Translations under genes and position numbers: made by a program
Shown here: positions 42,434 to 51,887 of the stretch, in pieces
Numbering within the stretch: position 1 is the first letter of the stretch
Layout of the letters: each line of letters opens with the position of its first letter
Notes under the pieces: generated by a model
Seen by the model: the letters and a program-made list of their open reading frames with translations, nothing else
Databases searched by the model: none
What the model was told of the DNA's origin: nothing
Source: Pelagibius sp.
Lineage (GTDB): Bacteria; Pseudomonadota; Alphaproteobacteria; Kiloniellales; Kiloniellaceae
Length of the DNA stretch: 64,000 nucleotides
Direction of reading: 5' to 3'
NCBI RefSeq assembly: GCF_028281305.1
Contig: NZ_JANQKD010000015.1
Location: forward strand, 1 to 64,000

Positions 42434-43076
42434 CGCGGCGCTCCCCCGTTTTTCCGTCCCGGTCCAAGGGTTTGACGATATCGATCGCTTCGGAGGAGTG
42501 CTTCAGGACCTCCTTTTCGTGTTCGCGCAAGAGGACATCCTCCAACTCTTCGACATCTTCCTCTGTATGCTTGGGCCAAGCGCCGGTTCGCATGCAAATG
42601 ATGCAGCGGAAGACCTGGGCGATGCCCTGTATCAGGAGCAGAATTCCGGCAATGATGATAACGGTCTTGAACTGAAAAATCGGCACGTTGGCCGGGCTCA
42701 TCACGCTGACCTCGGTAAAGCGCCAGGAGCGCGCGGCGTATTTCCAGCCGGCCAGAATGAGCGCTATGATTCCGGGAAAGAAGAAAATGAAATACAGCAC
42801 CAGTTCGATGGTCGCCTGGGTCTTCGGCTTCAGTAGACGATAAACGAAATCGCCCCGCACGTGACCGTCGCGCGACAAGGTGTAGGCGCCGGCCATCATG
42901 AACAGAGTGCCGTACATCATGTAGCTGACGTCAAAGGCCCAGGAGGTCGGATCGCGCAACAGATAGCGCACAAAAACCTCGTAGCCGACACCGAAGGTCA
43001 TCACCAGGATCAACCAGGCGAAGGCCTTGCCGAACCAAGCGGAAACCTTATCGGCGAAACGTATGTAGCTTTCCAT
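42426..43076 (-). CDS. TRAP transporter small permease (DctQ family)
   Basis: A 216-residue four-helix membrane protein with the DctQ pattern: FAWLILVMTFGVGYEVFVRY, SWAFDVSYMMYG, ARSWRFTEVS and a C-terminal charged tail. Partner of the DctM subunit. Precedes it with an 8-base overlap, and follows the binding-protein gene across a hairpin. Confidence 0.9.
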   Translation of the reverse strand: MESYIRFADKVSAWFGKAFAWLILVMTFGVGYEVFVRYLLRDPTSWAFDVSYMMYGTLFMMAGAYTLSRDGHVRGDFVYRLLKPKTQATIELVLYFIFFFPGIIALILAGWKYAARSWRFTEVSVMSPANVPIFQFKTVIIIAGILLLIQGIAQVFRCIICMRTGAWPKHTEEDVEELEDVLLREHEKEVLKHSSEAIDIVKPLDRDGKTGERRDD

Positions 43077-43124
43077 GCCGCGCCCCAGATGTGATGTCAG
43101 CGACCATGCCGGCGCCCTGTGGTA

Positions 43125-43150
43125 AGGGCGGCACGCAGGCGTGCCGCCCT
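43125..43150 (-). terminator. Hairpin between TRAP binding protein and permease genes
   Basis: AGGGCGGCAC (43125-43134), a 6-base loop and GTGCCGCCCT (43141-43150) form a perfect 10-bp stem. It probably gives higher binding-protein than permease expression. Confidence 0.65.
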
Positions 43151-43178
43151 CTCCACATCTTGGCCCCGATTACTTCCC

Positions 43179-44315
43179 TTAGAAGTTGATCTTGCCGGGG
43201 AAGTAGTGCTGGTAGGCCAGCTTGTAGTCGGCCGAGTTCATCAGGTCGTAGAAAGCGACCCGCTCCGCCCAGGCTTTCTGGCTGTCCACCACCTTCTTGA
43301 AGAAGGGATCTTCCACCAAGCCCTCGAGCACCTTATCCCAGGACTCGAGCTGTGCCTTCATGATCGTGCTGTCGGTCCGGTAGACGTTCACCCCGTCCTC
43401 GTTGATCAGCTTCTGCAGATCGCGGGAGTAGTTGTCCATGGCAAAGCCGTAGTTGGCCGTGTTGGTCGCCTCGGCCGCGTATTCAAGGATCGCCTTCTGC
43501 TCGTCCGCCAGGGAATCGAAGCGGCGCTTGTTGAAGATGATCTCGAAGAATTCGGCCGCCTGGTGGTAGGAGCCCATGTGATAGTGCTTTGAAACGTCCT
43601 GCGCACCGAACTGGCTGTCCGCGGTCGGGTTGTTGAACTCGAAGGCCTCAATCACGCCGCGCTCCAGGGCCGGAACGATTTCGCCGCCCGGAAGCTGGGT
43701 CACCTTCAGGCCCATGCCCTGCATGATGTCGGTTGCCAGGCCGACGGTGCGGTACTTCAACCCCTGCATGTCTTCGGCGGATTTAACGTGCTCCTTGAAC
43801 CAGCCCAGCGGCTGGGTCGGCATGGGCATGGCGAAAAAGCCGACCAGATCCAGACCCAGGATATCCTGGACCAGTTCCTGATAGAGCTCCTTGCCGCCGC
43901 CGTAGTGGATCCAGGCAAGGATCTGCGAGGCATTGGCGCCGAACACAGGCCCGGTTCCGAAGAGCGAGGCCGACTTGTTCTTCCCGTACCAGTAAGCGGT
44001 CACCGTGTGGGCCGCATCGAGAATGCCGTCATGGCAGGCATCCTGCACCTGAAAGGCCTTCACAACCGCGCCGGCCGGCAGGTAGTCGATCTTCAGGCGC
44101 CCGCCGGACATCTTCTCGACGCGCTCTGTGTACTGCTTGGCCATGTCGCTGAAGATCGACGCGGCACCCCAGGAACCCTGCATCTTCAGGGTAACGGTCT
44201 GCGCCCGCGATACCTGCGGCATGGCAATGACGCCGGCTGCCGCACCGGCGGCAAGGGTGCCGCCCTTCAGCAGCTTGCGGCGTGTAACCTTTTTGCTCTG
44301 AGTGTCCTTCTTCAC
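43179..44315 (-). CDS. TRAP transporter binding protein (DctP family), Tat signal
   Basis: A 378-residue periplasmic solute-binding protein. It carries a twin-arginine signal (TRRKLLKGG, residues about 10-18, then a hydrophobic stretch ending SRAQ). Family segments: GSWGAASIFSDMAKQYTERV, MQGLKYRTVG, LPGGEIVPALERGVIEAFEF and NYGFAMDNYSRDLQKLI, close to the mannitol/2-oxo-acid TRAP group. GTG 44315 is chosen because AGGGAGGA lies 6 bases upstream; ATG codons further up (44348) lack such a site. Ligand unknown; the operon amidase suggests an amide or its acid. Confidence 0.9.
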   Translation of the reverse strand: MKKDTQSKKVTRRKLLKGGTLAAGAAAGVIAMPQVSRAQTVTLKMQGSWGAASIFSDMAKQYTERVEKMSGGRLKIDYLPAGAVVKAFQVQDACHDGILDAAHTVTAYWYGKNKSASLFGTGPVFGANASQILAWIHYGGGKELYQELVQDILGLDLVGFFAMPMPTQPLGWFKEHVKSAEDMQGLKYRTVGLATDIMQGMGLKVTQLPGGEIVPALERGVIEAFEFNNPTADSQFGAQDVSKHYHMGSYHQAAEFFEIIFNKRRFDSLADEQKAILEYAAEATNTANYGFAMDNYSRDLQKLINEDGVNVYRTDSTIMKAQLESWDKVLEGLVEDPFFKKVVDSQKAWAERVAFYDLMNSADYKLAYQHYFPGKINF

Positions 44316-45210
44316 GAGTTTCCTCCCTCGTTGGCCTTGTTGGTCCATTGCTCCAGAAGCCTTGCGGGCTTCCGCTCTACCCACGACGTCCTTCCCTCAC
44401 TTCACTGGCCCGCTACCAGGGGACAGGCTCGCCCTTACAAACCTAAGGTTGCCAACCCTAGGACCGGCACTGACGCGGACCGCTGCTCTTTGGCGCCGAA
44501 GCCGGACAGCAAGCCGCGCACATATGCAAATACGGACCGCAGCCCCCAGACCGGCTGGAGGATTCGGCGCGGCGCCGTCGGCTGTATCATGAAGTGTCAG
44601 GAGCCCGGGTGGCAACATGCGAGCCGGCCTGCTGCCGGCCGACGATGGCCCCCGCTCCACGAACCTCCCTGTTGTTCAATCCCTTGAGCTGCTTTCCGCA
44701 GCCTTCTTTCAAACTCCCGGCCGGACTCCCGAAGGAACCCGCTGCTACCACATCCCGGAAACGATTTCCATTATGCACATCGAGTGCCCGCGATCATCAA
44801 AAAAAATCGACAACTCAATGGTTTGCCCAGCATACCACTTACCAGCGAAGCTGGCCGCAGGCCGCGTGTCACAACTCCTGTTACAGCGTCTGTCTCGCTG
44901 GCATCAGGCCACAGCCCGCCCAAGAGACCAAATCACGCTTGCGCGAATGCGTGGCCGCTGCTCCCGACAGCCCCTCCCCAAAAGGCGAAGCTGCGGACGC
45001 AGTAGCGGTACCCCCGGGGGGCAGCTATGCGCCTGTAAGCGAAACTGCTAGGGTCGCAACAAGTGTCGGAGACGGTCAGCATACGAGTCTCGGCAGTGTT
45101 TTCGCACTCAGTGTTCTTACACTCAGTCGTCCTTCACTGCGGTGTCCTCTCCTGGCCGTCCGTTCCCTGTACCGCCATTCGGACAGCGGCGAAGAGGTGG
45201 CGCTCCTGTC
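44316..45210. other. Long gene-free stretch before the EACC1-caspase pair
   Basis: About 900 bases with no protein I can support on either strand; the open frames present are compositionally poor. It should include the promoters of the TRAP operon (leftward) and the conflict module (rightward). An ACTCAGT direct repeat lies near 45105-45130. Nothing else was seen. Confidence 0.45.
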
Positions 45211-45585
45211 ATGAACCAGAATCTCATTCTTAAATCCGGCCAGCTGGAGCCAGCGGAAGTTCAGGCCATGGCGCGGGAACTGGCCGGCAGCATCAACCGC
45301 CACACGGCGGCGCAGGCAAGCCTGCCCAACGGCGCTACACGCCCCGGCGAACGCGGCGACCCAGTGACACTCGGCGCCATCGCCCTCAGTGTCATCACCA
45401 GCGGCACCGCGGTTGCCCTGTTTCAGGTCATCAAGGCCTACTTCGAGCGCGACGAGAGCCTGGAGATGGCCTTTGAGGGTCCCGAGGGGCGCAAACTCAC
45501 CATCAAGACCGAGAACATGAGCGCCGAGCGCATCGACGAAACGATTGCGATGGCCCAGGCGTTCTTCGGCGCGCACAGCGGCTGA
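45211..45585 (+). CDS. EACC1-like small membrane protein
   Basis: A 124-residue protein resembling effector-associated constant component 1, a small protein that accompanies caspase-like and other effectors in NTP-dependent conflict systems. Pattern: soluble N-terminus (1-45), RGD then one membrane helix about 53-76 (TLGAIALSVITSGTAVALF), then a short beta domain LEMAFEGPEGRKLTIKTENM. ATG 45211 is chosen because homology begins near there. It lies 21 bases before the caspase gene and is presumably co-expressed. Confidence 0.65.
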   Translation: MNQNLILKSGQLEPAEVQAMARELAGSINRHTAAQASLPNGATRPGERGDPVTLGAIALSVITSGTAVALFQVIKAYFERDESLEMAFEGPEGRKLTIKTENMSAERIDETIAMAQAFFGAHSG

Positions 45586-45606
45586 GTGCAGCCGGAAGGC
45601 GGCCCG

Positions 45607-47208
45607 ATGAGCGCGGATGCAAACCAGCCCAAACGCTATGGCGTGCTGATCGCCAGCAGCAGGTTTCCCGACGAGCCCAAGCTGAAGGATCTCGCCTGTC
45701 CCGAAAACGACGTGGACGGCCTCAACGAGGTGCTGACGGACGAGGCCATCGGCGGCTTTTCCGAACTGCTGGTCGTCAAAAACGAGCCCAGCCATGCCGC
45801 CCTGCGCAAGGTCCATCAGGTGCTGCGCAAGGCAGGCCGCGACGACTTCGTGCTGATCTACTACGCCGGCCACGGCAAGACGGATCTCGCCGGGAAGCTC
45901 CATCTCGCCACCACCGAGACCGTCAGCGACGAGTTGGAGACCACGTCGATCCCGGCCCAGCGCATTCGCTCCCTGATCGACAACGCCCGCACCACCAAGG
46001 TGGCCCTGATCCTGGACTGTTGTTACAGCGGCGCCATCGAGAAGACCTTTCTGCGCGGTGACGTCGAAGACCAGCTGAACCTCATGGCCGGCGGGCGCGG
46101 GACCTTCATCATGACCGCTGCCACCGACGTGCAGACGGCGCGCGAGGAGATCCGCGACGGCTTCGGCATCTTCACCAAGCACCTGATCGACGGCATCCGC
46201 GGGGCTGCCGATGTCGATGGCGACGGCATCGTCACCATGAACGAGCTTTACGACTACGTGCATCGCGAGGTGATCGCCGAGAGCCACCAGGTCCCCATGA
46301 AGTGGAACCTGAACGTTCAGGGCGAGATGGTGATTGCGCAAAGCAGTCACAAGCCGCGCGAGGCCCGCCGGGCGGCGATCCGCGCGCGCCTCTTCGCCAT
46401 GGCGGATCAGGGCGTGCTGCCGGACATGGTATTCACCAAGGCTTTGGAGATATCGAACCTCTCCTTCCAGGAAACCCGCCATGGTGCCGCAGCACGTTAC
46501 GACGGGCTGCTCGACCGGGTGCTGGACCCCAACCTGCGCATCGGCGACTTCCTGACGGCCTGGCTGCAGGTGCAGCCCGACGATGCCCCCGCAGCAGCCG
46601 AAAAACCGACACCAAAGCCGGAGCCAGAGCCCCGACCCCAGAGCGAGCCCCGACCCCAGAGCGAGACCGAACCCCAGCCCGAGGCGCGATCCCGTTCATG
46701 GTCCGGCTTGAGCTCCGGTTTGGGCTCTGGCCTGGGCTCCGGCTTGAAGGACGGGCTGGGACTGGCGTCGGGCTTTGCGGCCAAGATGAAACCGCACGCG
46801 GAAGCGACGACGAAGGGCGGGCAGAAGGCGGAATCCCTATGGCCTGCCGCGGCCGGTGCCGAGGCGAAGTCCAGCGACGATCCGCCGAAGGACCCTCAAG
46901 CCGAGCAGCCGCCGAAAAGCGCGCAGACAGCGACTGCCGCCGCCAAGCCGGCCACGGGTTCTGCCACCAAATGGCCGGACATCGGAGCCTGCGTGGGCTG
47001 GGTCCTCGCCGGCCTGATCCTGATACCCGCCTCCTTTGAGACCCTCTCGATCCTTGCCGTCATGGTCGCCATGCTTGGCTGGCCCGCTGCCGGCTGGGTG
47101 CTGATGAAGCGGGCCGGCGCCCGGCTGAACGCCGTGATCAAGGGAGTCTACTGGGTCGGCATCGTCGGCTCCGTGGCCCTACTGCTCGCCCTTCTCAGCG
47201 AGTTCTAG
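45607..47208 (+). CDS. Membrane-anchored caspase-like protease (C14)
   Basis: A 533-residue protein. Caspase-like domain residues about 9-240: catalytic H89 (YYAGHGK) and C139 (LILDCCYSGA), with YGVLIASSRF at the first strand. An EF-hand-type loop at 202-213 (DVDGDGIVTMNE) lies in the domain. A helical region (about 255-320) may be an adaptor or effector-associated domain. A Pro/Glu/Gln-rich linker follows, then a Gly/Ser segment and two to three membrane helices at the C-terminus (after about 460). Paired with EACC1, it likely cleaves proteins on activation, causing abortive infection or programmed death. Confidence 0.8.
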   Translation: MSADANQPKRYGVLIASSRFPDEPKLKDLACPENDVDGLNEVLTDEAIGGFSELLVVKNEPSHAALRKVHQVLRKAGRDDFVLIYYAGHGKTDLAGKLHLATTETVSDELETTSIPAQRIRSLIDNARTTKVALILDCCYSGAIEKTFLRGDVEDQLNLMAGGRGTFIMTAATDVQTAREEIRDGFGIFTKHLIDGIRGAADVDGDGIVTMNELYDYVHREVIAESHQVPMKWNLNVQGEMVIAQSSHKPREARRAAIRARLFAMADQGVLPDMVFTKALEISNLSFQETRHGAAARYDGLLDRVLDPNLRIGDFLTAWLQVQPDDAPAAAEKPTPKPEPEPRPQSEPRPQSETEPQPEARSRSWSGLSSGLGSGLGSGLKDGLGLASGFAAKMKPHAEATTKGGQKAESLWPAAAGAEAKSSDDPPKDPQAEQPPKSAQTATAAAKPATGSATKWPDIGACVGWVLAGLILIPASFETLSILAVMVAMLGWPAAGWVLMKRAGARLNAVIKGVYWVGIVGSVALLLALLSEF

Positions 47209-47215
47209 CTGCCCC

Positions 47216-49630
47216 CTACCCCAGCATGCGTTCGCGGGCGGGATCGAACAGCGGCTCGGGCTGAAGCTGCGCGGCGCGCCGGTCGCCGATGATCTCCACC
47301 TCGAAGCTGCCGTTCTCGGTCGCCAGGTCATTCGGCACATAGGCGAGCGCGACGGAGCGGTCGACGGTATGGGCATAGCCGCCCGAGGTCACCCAGCCGA
47401 CCACCGCACCATCGTGCCAGACGGCCTCGTCGCCACTCACGTCGGCAGCCTCGGCATCGACGGTCAGAGTCACCAGGCGGACCTTCGGCCCCTGCTCCCT
47501 GTCGTGCAGCACCGCATCTCGGCCCACGAAGGCGTTCTTGCGCAGATCGACGAAGCGGTCGAGCCCCGCTTCGGCCGGCGTGTAGATCGGCCGGAACTCC
47601 CGTGCCCAGGTGCCGAAGCCTTTCTCCAGGCGCAGGGAGTCGAGCGCCCGCAGGCCGAAGTGTCGGAGACCCAGATCGGCGCCCGCCGCCATCAGGTCGT
47701 CGTAGAGCCTGAGCTGATAGTCCGGCGACACCCAGATCTCGTAACCGAGATCGCCCGTAAACGAGATACGCCCCACCCAGGCCGGCACCATGCCCAGCGC
47801 CATGCTGCGGAAGGCCATGAAGGGGAAAGCTTCGTTGGAGACGTCCTCGGCGGTCAGCCGCGCCAGGAGTTCGCGCGCCTTCGGCCCGGCGATGGAGAAG
47901 CCGACCATCTCGTTGCGCAGCGAGCGCAGCGCGACCCCCTCTTCCGCCATGTGCCGTTCGAACCAGCGCAGGTGGTAGTCCTCTGCAATGCCGGAGCCGA
48001 AGATGAAAAACTGCTCCGGACCGGCCTTGGCGACCGTGAAGTCGCCGATCAGCTTACCCTCGTGATTCAGCATGGGCGAAAGCACGATGCGCCCCTGGCG
48101 CGGCATGCGGTTGGCCAGGATTTCGCCCAGCCAGCCCTCGGCCCCCGCGCCACTGACCTCGTACTTGGCAAAGCCAGAGGTCTCGATGAGGCCGACAGCT
48201 TCGCGGACGGCATGGCACTCCTCCTTCACAGGCTCGAAGGCGTTGGAGCGGCGGTAGCTCGGCGTCTCGACGGGCTCGGCGCCCTCCGGCGCGAACCACA
48301 GCGGCGTTTCCAGCCCGTAGCCGGCCCCGAAGACCGCGTTCTGCGCCTTGAAGCGCTCGTAGACCGGCGTGGTCCGCAGAGGCCGGGCCGCCGGCAGTTC
48401 CTCGTTCGGGAAGGTGATCTTGAAGCGTCGGCCGTAGTTTTCGCGCACCTTGGCATTGGTATAGGCCATGGTGGCGAAATCGCCGAAGCGGGCCACGTCC
48501 ATGGCGAAGATGTCGAGCCCGGGATCGCCGTCGATCATCCAGCTTGAAAGCGCGAGGCCAACGCCGCCGCCCTGGCTGAAGCCGGCCATCACGCCGCAGG
48601 CGACCCAGAAGTTCTTGAGGCCGCGCACCGGGCCGACCAGCGGGTTGCCGTCGGGGGCGAAGGTAAAGGGGCCGTTGATCACCTGCTTGATGCCCGCCTC
48701 GCCCAGCACCGGGAAGTGGTCGAAGGCGACTTCCAGATTGTCGGAAATGCGGTCCAAGTCCGGCTGCAGCAACTCATGGCCGAAGTCCCAGGGGGTCTGG
48801 CGCTCGGACCAGGGCACGCCGCCCTTCTCGTAGGTCCCCATGACCAGGCCGCTGCGCTCCTGGCGCATGTAGATCTCGCCGCCGAAGTCGATGCAGTGCG
48901 GCAGCTCGGTCTCGCGCGCGGCAACCTCGGGGATCTCGTCCGTAACGAGATACTGATGCTCCATCGCCAGGATCGGCAGTTCGAGGCCCACCATGCGGCC
49001 GACCTCGCGCGCCCAGAGGCCACCGGCGTTGACCACGTGCTCGGCCTGGATGGTTCCCTTGTCGGTGATCACATCCCAGCCGCCGTCGGGGCGCGACTGC
49101 AGGTCGGTGACCCGGGTGAAGCGCTCGATCTCAGCGCCGCCGACCCTGGCCGCCTTGGCGTAGGCGTGGGTGACGCCGGAAGGGTCGATGTGCCCTTCGA
49201 GCGGATCGTAGAGGGCACCGACGAAGCGCTCCTCGTTCAGCAGGGGGTGCATCGCCTTGGCCTCGGCCATGGAGACGAACTCGTTGTCCAGGCCCAGCAC
49301 CCGCGAGCGCCCCTGCGCGACCTTCAGGTAGTCGAGCCAGCTCTCGGTGTTGGCCAGCATCAGCCCGCCGGTCATATGGACGCCGCAGGACTGGCCGGAA
49401 ATCTCCTCGATCTCTTTGTAGAGATCGATGGTGTAGCGCTGCAGCTTGGCGACGTTGGGGTCGCCGTTCAGGGTGTGCATGCCGCCTGCGGCATGCCAGG
49501 TCGAGCCCGAAGTCAGCTCATCGCGTTCCAACAGGACCACGTCTTTCCAGCCGGCCTTGGTCAGGTGGTAGAGCACGCTGCAGCCGACGACACCGCCGCC
49601 GATGACAACAACCTGGGTATGAGACTTCAT
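47216..49630 (-). CDS. Dimethylglycine/sarcosine dehydrogenase-like FAD and GcvT protein
   Basis: An 804-residue demethylating enzyme. The N-terminal FAD oxidoreductase starts VVVIGGGVVGCSVLYHL; its GSTWHAAGGMH segment carries the His that binds FAD covalently in dimethylglycine and sarcosine dehydrogenases. A linker (FAO_M) about 370-430 precedes the folate-binding GcvT domain (about 430-690) and its C-terminal barrel (to 795). It oxidatively demethylates an N-methyl amine, handing the methyl group to tetrahydrofolate. It lies alone, 7 bases from the converging caspase gene; the precise substrate is not determined. Confidence 0.9.
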   Translation of the reverse strand: MKSHTQVVVIGGGVVGCSVLYHLTKAGWKDVVLLERDELTSGSTWHAAGGMHTLNGDPNVAKLQRYTIDLYKEIEEISGQSCGVHMTGGLMLANTESWLDYLKVAQGRSRVLGLDNEFVSMAEAKAMHPLLNEERFVGALYDPLEGHIDPSGVTHAYAKAARVGGAEIERFTRVTDLQSRPDGGWDVITDKGTIQAEHVVNAGGLWAREVGRMVGLELPILAMEHQYLVTDEIPEVAARETELPHCIDFGGEIYMRQERSGLVMGTYEKGGVPWSERQTPWDFGHELLQPDLDRISDNLEVAFDHFPVLGEAGIKQVINGPFTFAPDGNPLVGPVRGLKNFWVACGVMAGFSQGGGVGLALSSWMIDGDPGLDIFAMDVARFGDFATMAYTNAKVRENYGRRFKITFPNEELPAARPLRTTPVYERFKAQNAVFGAGYGLETPLWFAPEGAEPVETPSYRRSNAFEPVKEECHAVREAVGLIETSGFAKYEVSGAGAEGWLGEILANRMPRQGRIVLSPMLNHEGKLIGDFTVAKAGPEQFFIFGSGIAEDYHLRWFERHMAEEGVALRSLRNEMVGFSIAGPKARELLARLTAEDVSNEAFPFMAFRSMALGMVPAWVGRISFTGDLGYEIWVSPDYQLRLYDDLMAAGADLGLRHFGLRALDSLRLEKGFGTWAREFRPIYTPAEAGLDRFVDLRKNAFVGRDAVLHDREQGPKVRLVTLTVDAEAADVSGDEAVWHDGAVVGWVTSGGYAHTVDRSVALAYVPNDLATENGSFEVEIIGDRRAAQLQPEPLFDPARERMLG

Positions 49631-49876
49631 CTGCCGATCCCTGTGCGCAAGAGGATTTCCCGGACGTCGGAGCTTCTTGCCCGCTGGCTACTTGCCTCCC
49701 TCCGCCGGGGCCCGTCCATGCTGACCCACCGGCATCGAAGATTTCAATGGCGGGGATCACGATGGATGATGCCAAAGCCGACGCCGGTTCGTCCGGTTCG
49801 CTTGAAAGTGAGATTAGGCGTCGGTTCCGGGCGCTTTCAGGCCAGCATGCGACAGCCAGTGGCGTCCTAGGACCGG

Positions 49877-51019
49877 TCAGAGCCCGCCCTGGCTGTCGCT
49901 GTAGCCAAAGGCACCGGCCACGGGCCCGGCCAGACGCTCGATGGTGGCCCGCTCCGTCGGAGAGAAATCGGGGCGGTAGTAGGCCGGCATCCGCATGAGC
50001 TCAGCCGCCTCGGCCACCAGACGGGCGCTGCCGGGCAGGCGGCAGTGCTCGCAGACCCGGGTCAGGATCTCGGACGGCTTGGCACAGAGTTCCTCGAAGC
50101 GGACGACCAGCACCGCTTCGGCCAAGTGCGGGTTCTGCGCCAGACGCCCGGCGAGATAGCCGTAGAGACTGGCCCAGTAGCGGGCCCAGCCTTCCACCTC
50201 CGCCCCCTTCTCCCAGGCCGTCAGGATGGCGGGCATGGCGCCGTCGCCGACGTTGACCGGACGCCGGTCGAGCCCGAACTCGAAGTGGCCGATGCGGCGC
50301 ATATGGTCCAGGGCCCGGGGGTGGCGGCGCTCGCCCTCGCAGAACAGGCGGTGCTGCTTCACCAGCGAGGCGATCTGCCCGAGCGGCGCGCGCAGGGGCA
50401 GGACAAAGCGCGCATCGGGGAAGACCTTCAGCAGGTATTCCAGGCGTGTCACGTTGTAGTTTGCCTTGGCCAGATAGCGGCTGCGCCCGCGCACCTGCAG
50501 CAACTTGCGCAGGTGATCGGCGTAGAACCGCTCAAAGGCGGGATGGCTTGTCTCCCCGTCCAAAACGTTGCTGACCTGGGGGTCGTGCAGGCTGTCGAAG
50601 AAGGCCATCCAGAGTACCTCTTCGAAGGCCTCCGGGCTGTCCGGCGAGACGGCGATGCCGTCGCCGTGGCTGCGCTCCCGCGCGGTCTGGCGCCCTTGGG
50701 GCACGAAGCTCAGGAAGCGGTTCCAGAGAAAGGGCGTGAAGAGAAAAGGATAGTCCTTGTAGCGGTGGCTCGCGACCCGGGGATGGCGGGCCAGCACCTC
50801 CAGCAGGATGGTGGTGCCCGAGCGGGCGAGCCCCGAGACAAAGATCGGCGCCTCGATCCTGGTCTCGGCGATTTCTTCGGCGCGCAGCCGTGTCTCGCCA
50901 TCGCCGAGGCGGATCCAGAAGGCGCGGTTGCGGGCCACAAGGCCGCCGCAGTGATGCACCCAGGGTGTCACCCGAAAACCGGCGTAGCGGCTGTCCGTTC
51001 CGCTCTTGGTCTCCGCCAT
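49877..51019 (-). CDS. Sulfotransferase family protein
   Basis: A 380-residue PAPS-dependent sulfotransferase. The 5'-phosphosulfate loop is FVSGLARSGTTILLEVL (about residues 60-76), preceded by a beta strand, and the 3'-phosphate region is FVLPLRAPLGQIASLVKQH. It is last in an operon with an arylsulfotransferase-like protein (52169), a small membrane protein and a three-helix membrane protein. The acceptor is unknown; a surface polymer or lipid is plausible. Confidence 0.85.
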   Translation of the reverse strand: MAETKSGTDSRYAGFRVTPWVHHCGGLVARNRAFWIRLGDGETRLRAEEIAETRIEAPIFVSGLARSGTTILLEVLARHPRVASHRYKDYPFLFTPFLWNRFLSFVPQGRQTARERSHGDGIAVSPDSPEAFEEVLWMAFFDSLHDPQVSNVLDGETSHPAFERFYADHLRKLLQVRGRSRYLAKANYNVTRLEYLLKVFPDARFVLPLRAPLGQIASLVKQHRLFCEGERRHPRALDHMRRIGHFEFGLDRRPVNVGDGAMPAILTAWEKGAEVEGWARYWASLYGYLAGRLAQNPHLAEAVLVVRFEELCAKPSEILTRVCEHCRLPGSARLVAEAAELMRMPAYYRPDFSPTERATIERLAGPVAGAFGYSDSQGGL

Positions 51020-51025
51020 TGCGCG

Positions 51026-51802
51026 CTAGACCAGCCGGAAGACCAGCTTGATCGCCAGTGAAGCGCCGACCAGTGCGGTAAAGAAAAGAACCTCCCAGCC
51101 GCGCAGCCAGTCCGGCCCCATGCCGATGATCTCCTGGCGCGGCAGAGCGATCTCGACACGTTCCAGCGCCCCCTCCGCCGGCAGATACCCCAGAGGATTG
51201 GCAATCAGCAGGTTCCACCAATGGCGCTTGTGCAGGCTGGTCACGGGTTCCGAGAACGCAATGGAATCCACCACGCGTTCCTGGGCATCGATCACTTCGA
51301 TCAGGGCGCGCGGCGCTTCGGGCGCGGCCTGGACGACCGCATCGCCGGCCGGGGTGCCACCGCTCCGCTGGGGCTCGATCCAGCGGGCCGCCAGCCCCTG
51401 CGGCTCCACGGAGAGCGGAACCACAGTAAGCGAGGATGGAATGAAGTGGCCGAAAGCGCCGCTCATCCAGACGATCACGAAAAGCACCGGCAGGGAGGCA
51501 AGCACGGCGGGCCCCAGCACCAGCCCCAACTGCGCCAGCGCACGGCGCAGCATGGCAGCGATCAGCGGCATGGCCTCGCCAAGGCTGCCCTCGTGGCTGT
51601 CCAGCGCGCGGCGGGCGTCTTCCGCCCCGGCCTTGACGTGCCGCAGGCGCCTCTGCGGGGACAGCAGCGCATAGAGAGCCATGGAGATGCAGGCTGCGAC
51701 CAGCCCCCAGACCGCCACCCGCCAGGCCGGGGCCAGCAAGGGTGAAAGGCCCTCATCCAGCGTCGACAGCAGGGGCGAAGTGAGATCGAGCAATCCGGTC
51801 AT
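51026..51802 (-). CDS. Three-helix membrane protein, unknown family
   Basis: A 258-residue protein: helix 1 about 27-47, a charged helical segment 49-90 likely to be cytoplasmic coiled coil (SPQRRLRHVKAGAEDARRAL), helix 2 about 92-113, a soluble domain (120-235) and helix 3 about 240-256. That order resembles the Oxa1/EMC3/DUF106 insertase fold, but the match is topological only. It lies 6 bases from the sulfotransferase gene. Function unknown. Confidence 0.65.
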   Translation of the reverse strand: MTGLLDLTSPLLSTLDEGLSPLLAPAWRVAVWGLVAACISMALYALLSPQRRLRHVKAGAEDARRALDSHEGSLGEAMPLIAAMLRRALAQLGLVLGPAVLASLPVLFVIVWMSGAFGHFIPSSLTVVPLSVEPQGLAARWIEPQRSGGTPAGDAVVQAAPEAPRALIEVIDAQERVVDSIAFSEPVTSLHKRHWWNLLIANPLGYLPAEGALERVEIALPRQEIIGMGPDWLRGWEVLFFTALVGASLAIKLVFRLV

Positions 51803-51887
51803 GGAGGCGGTATCTCAGCGATCCGATGCTTGCGCGGCGCGGCGAACCAGGGCCCGGAGGACCACCCTGGACCCTCTGCCTCCTGCG

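Noticed and set aside
44594..45214. Overlapping open frames in the gap before the EACC1-like gene
   Set aside because: Composition is unlike the neighbouring proteins (many Cys, Ser, Pro and Arg), frames overlap each other, and there is no homology or ribosome site.
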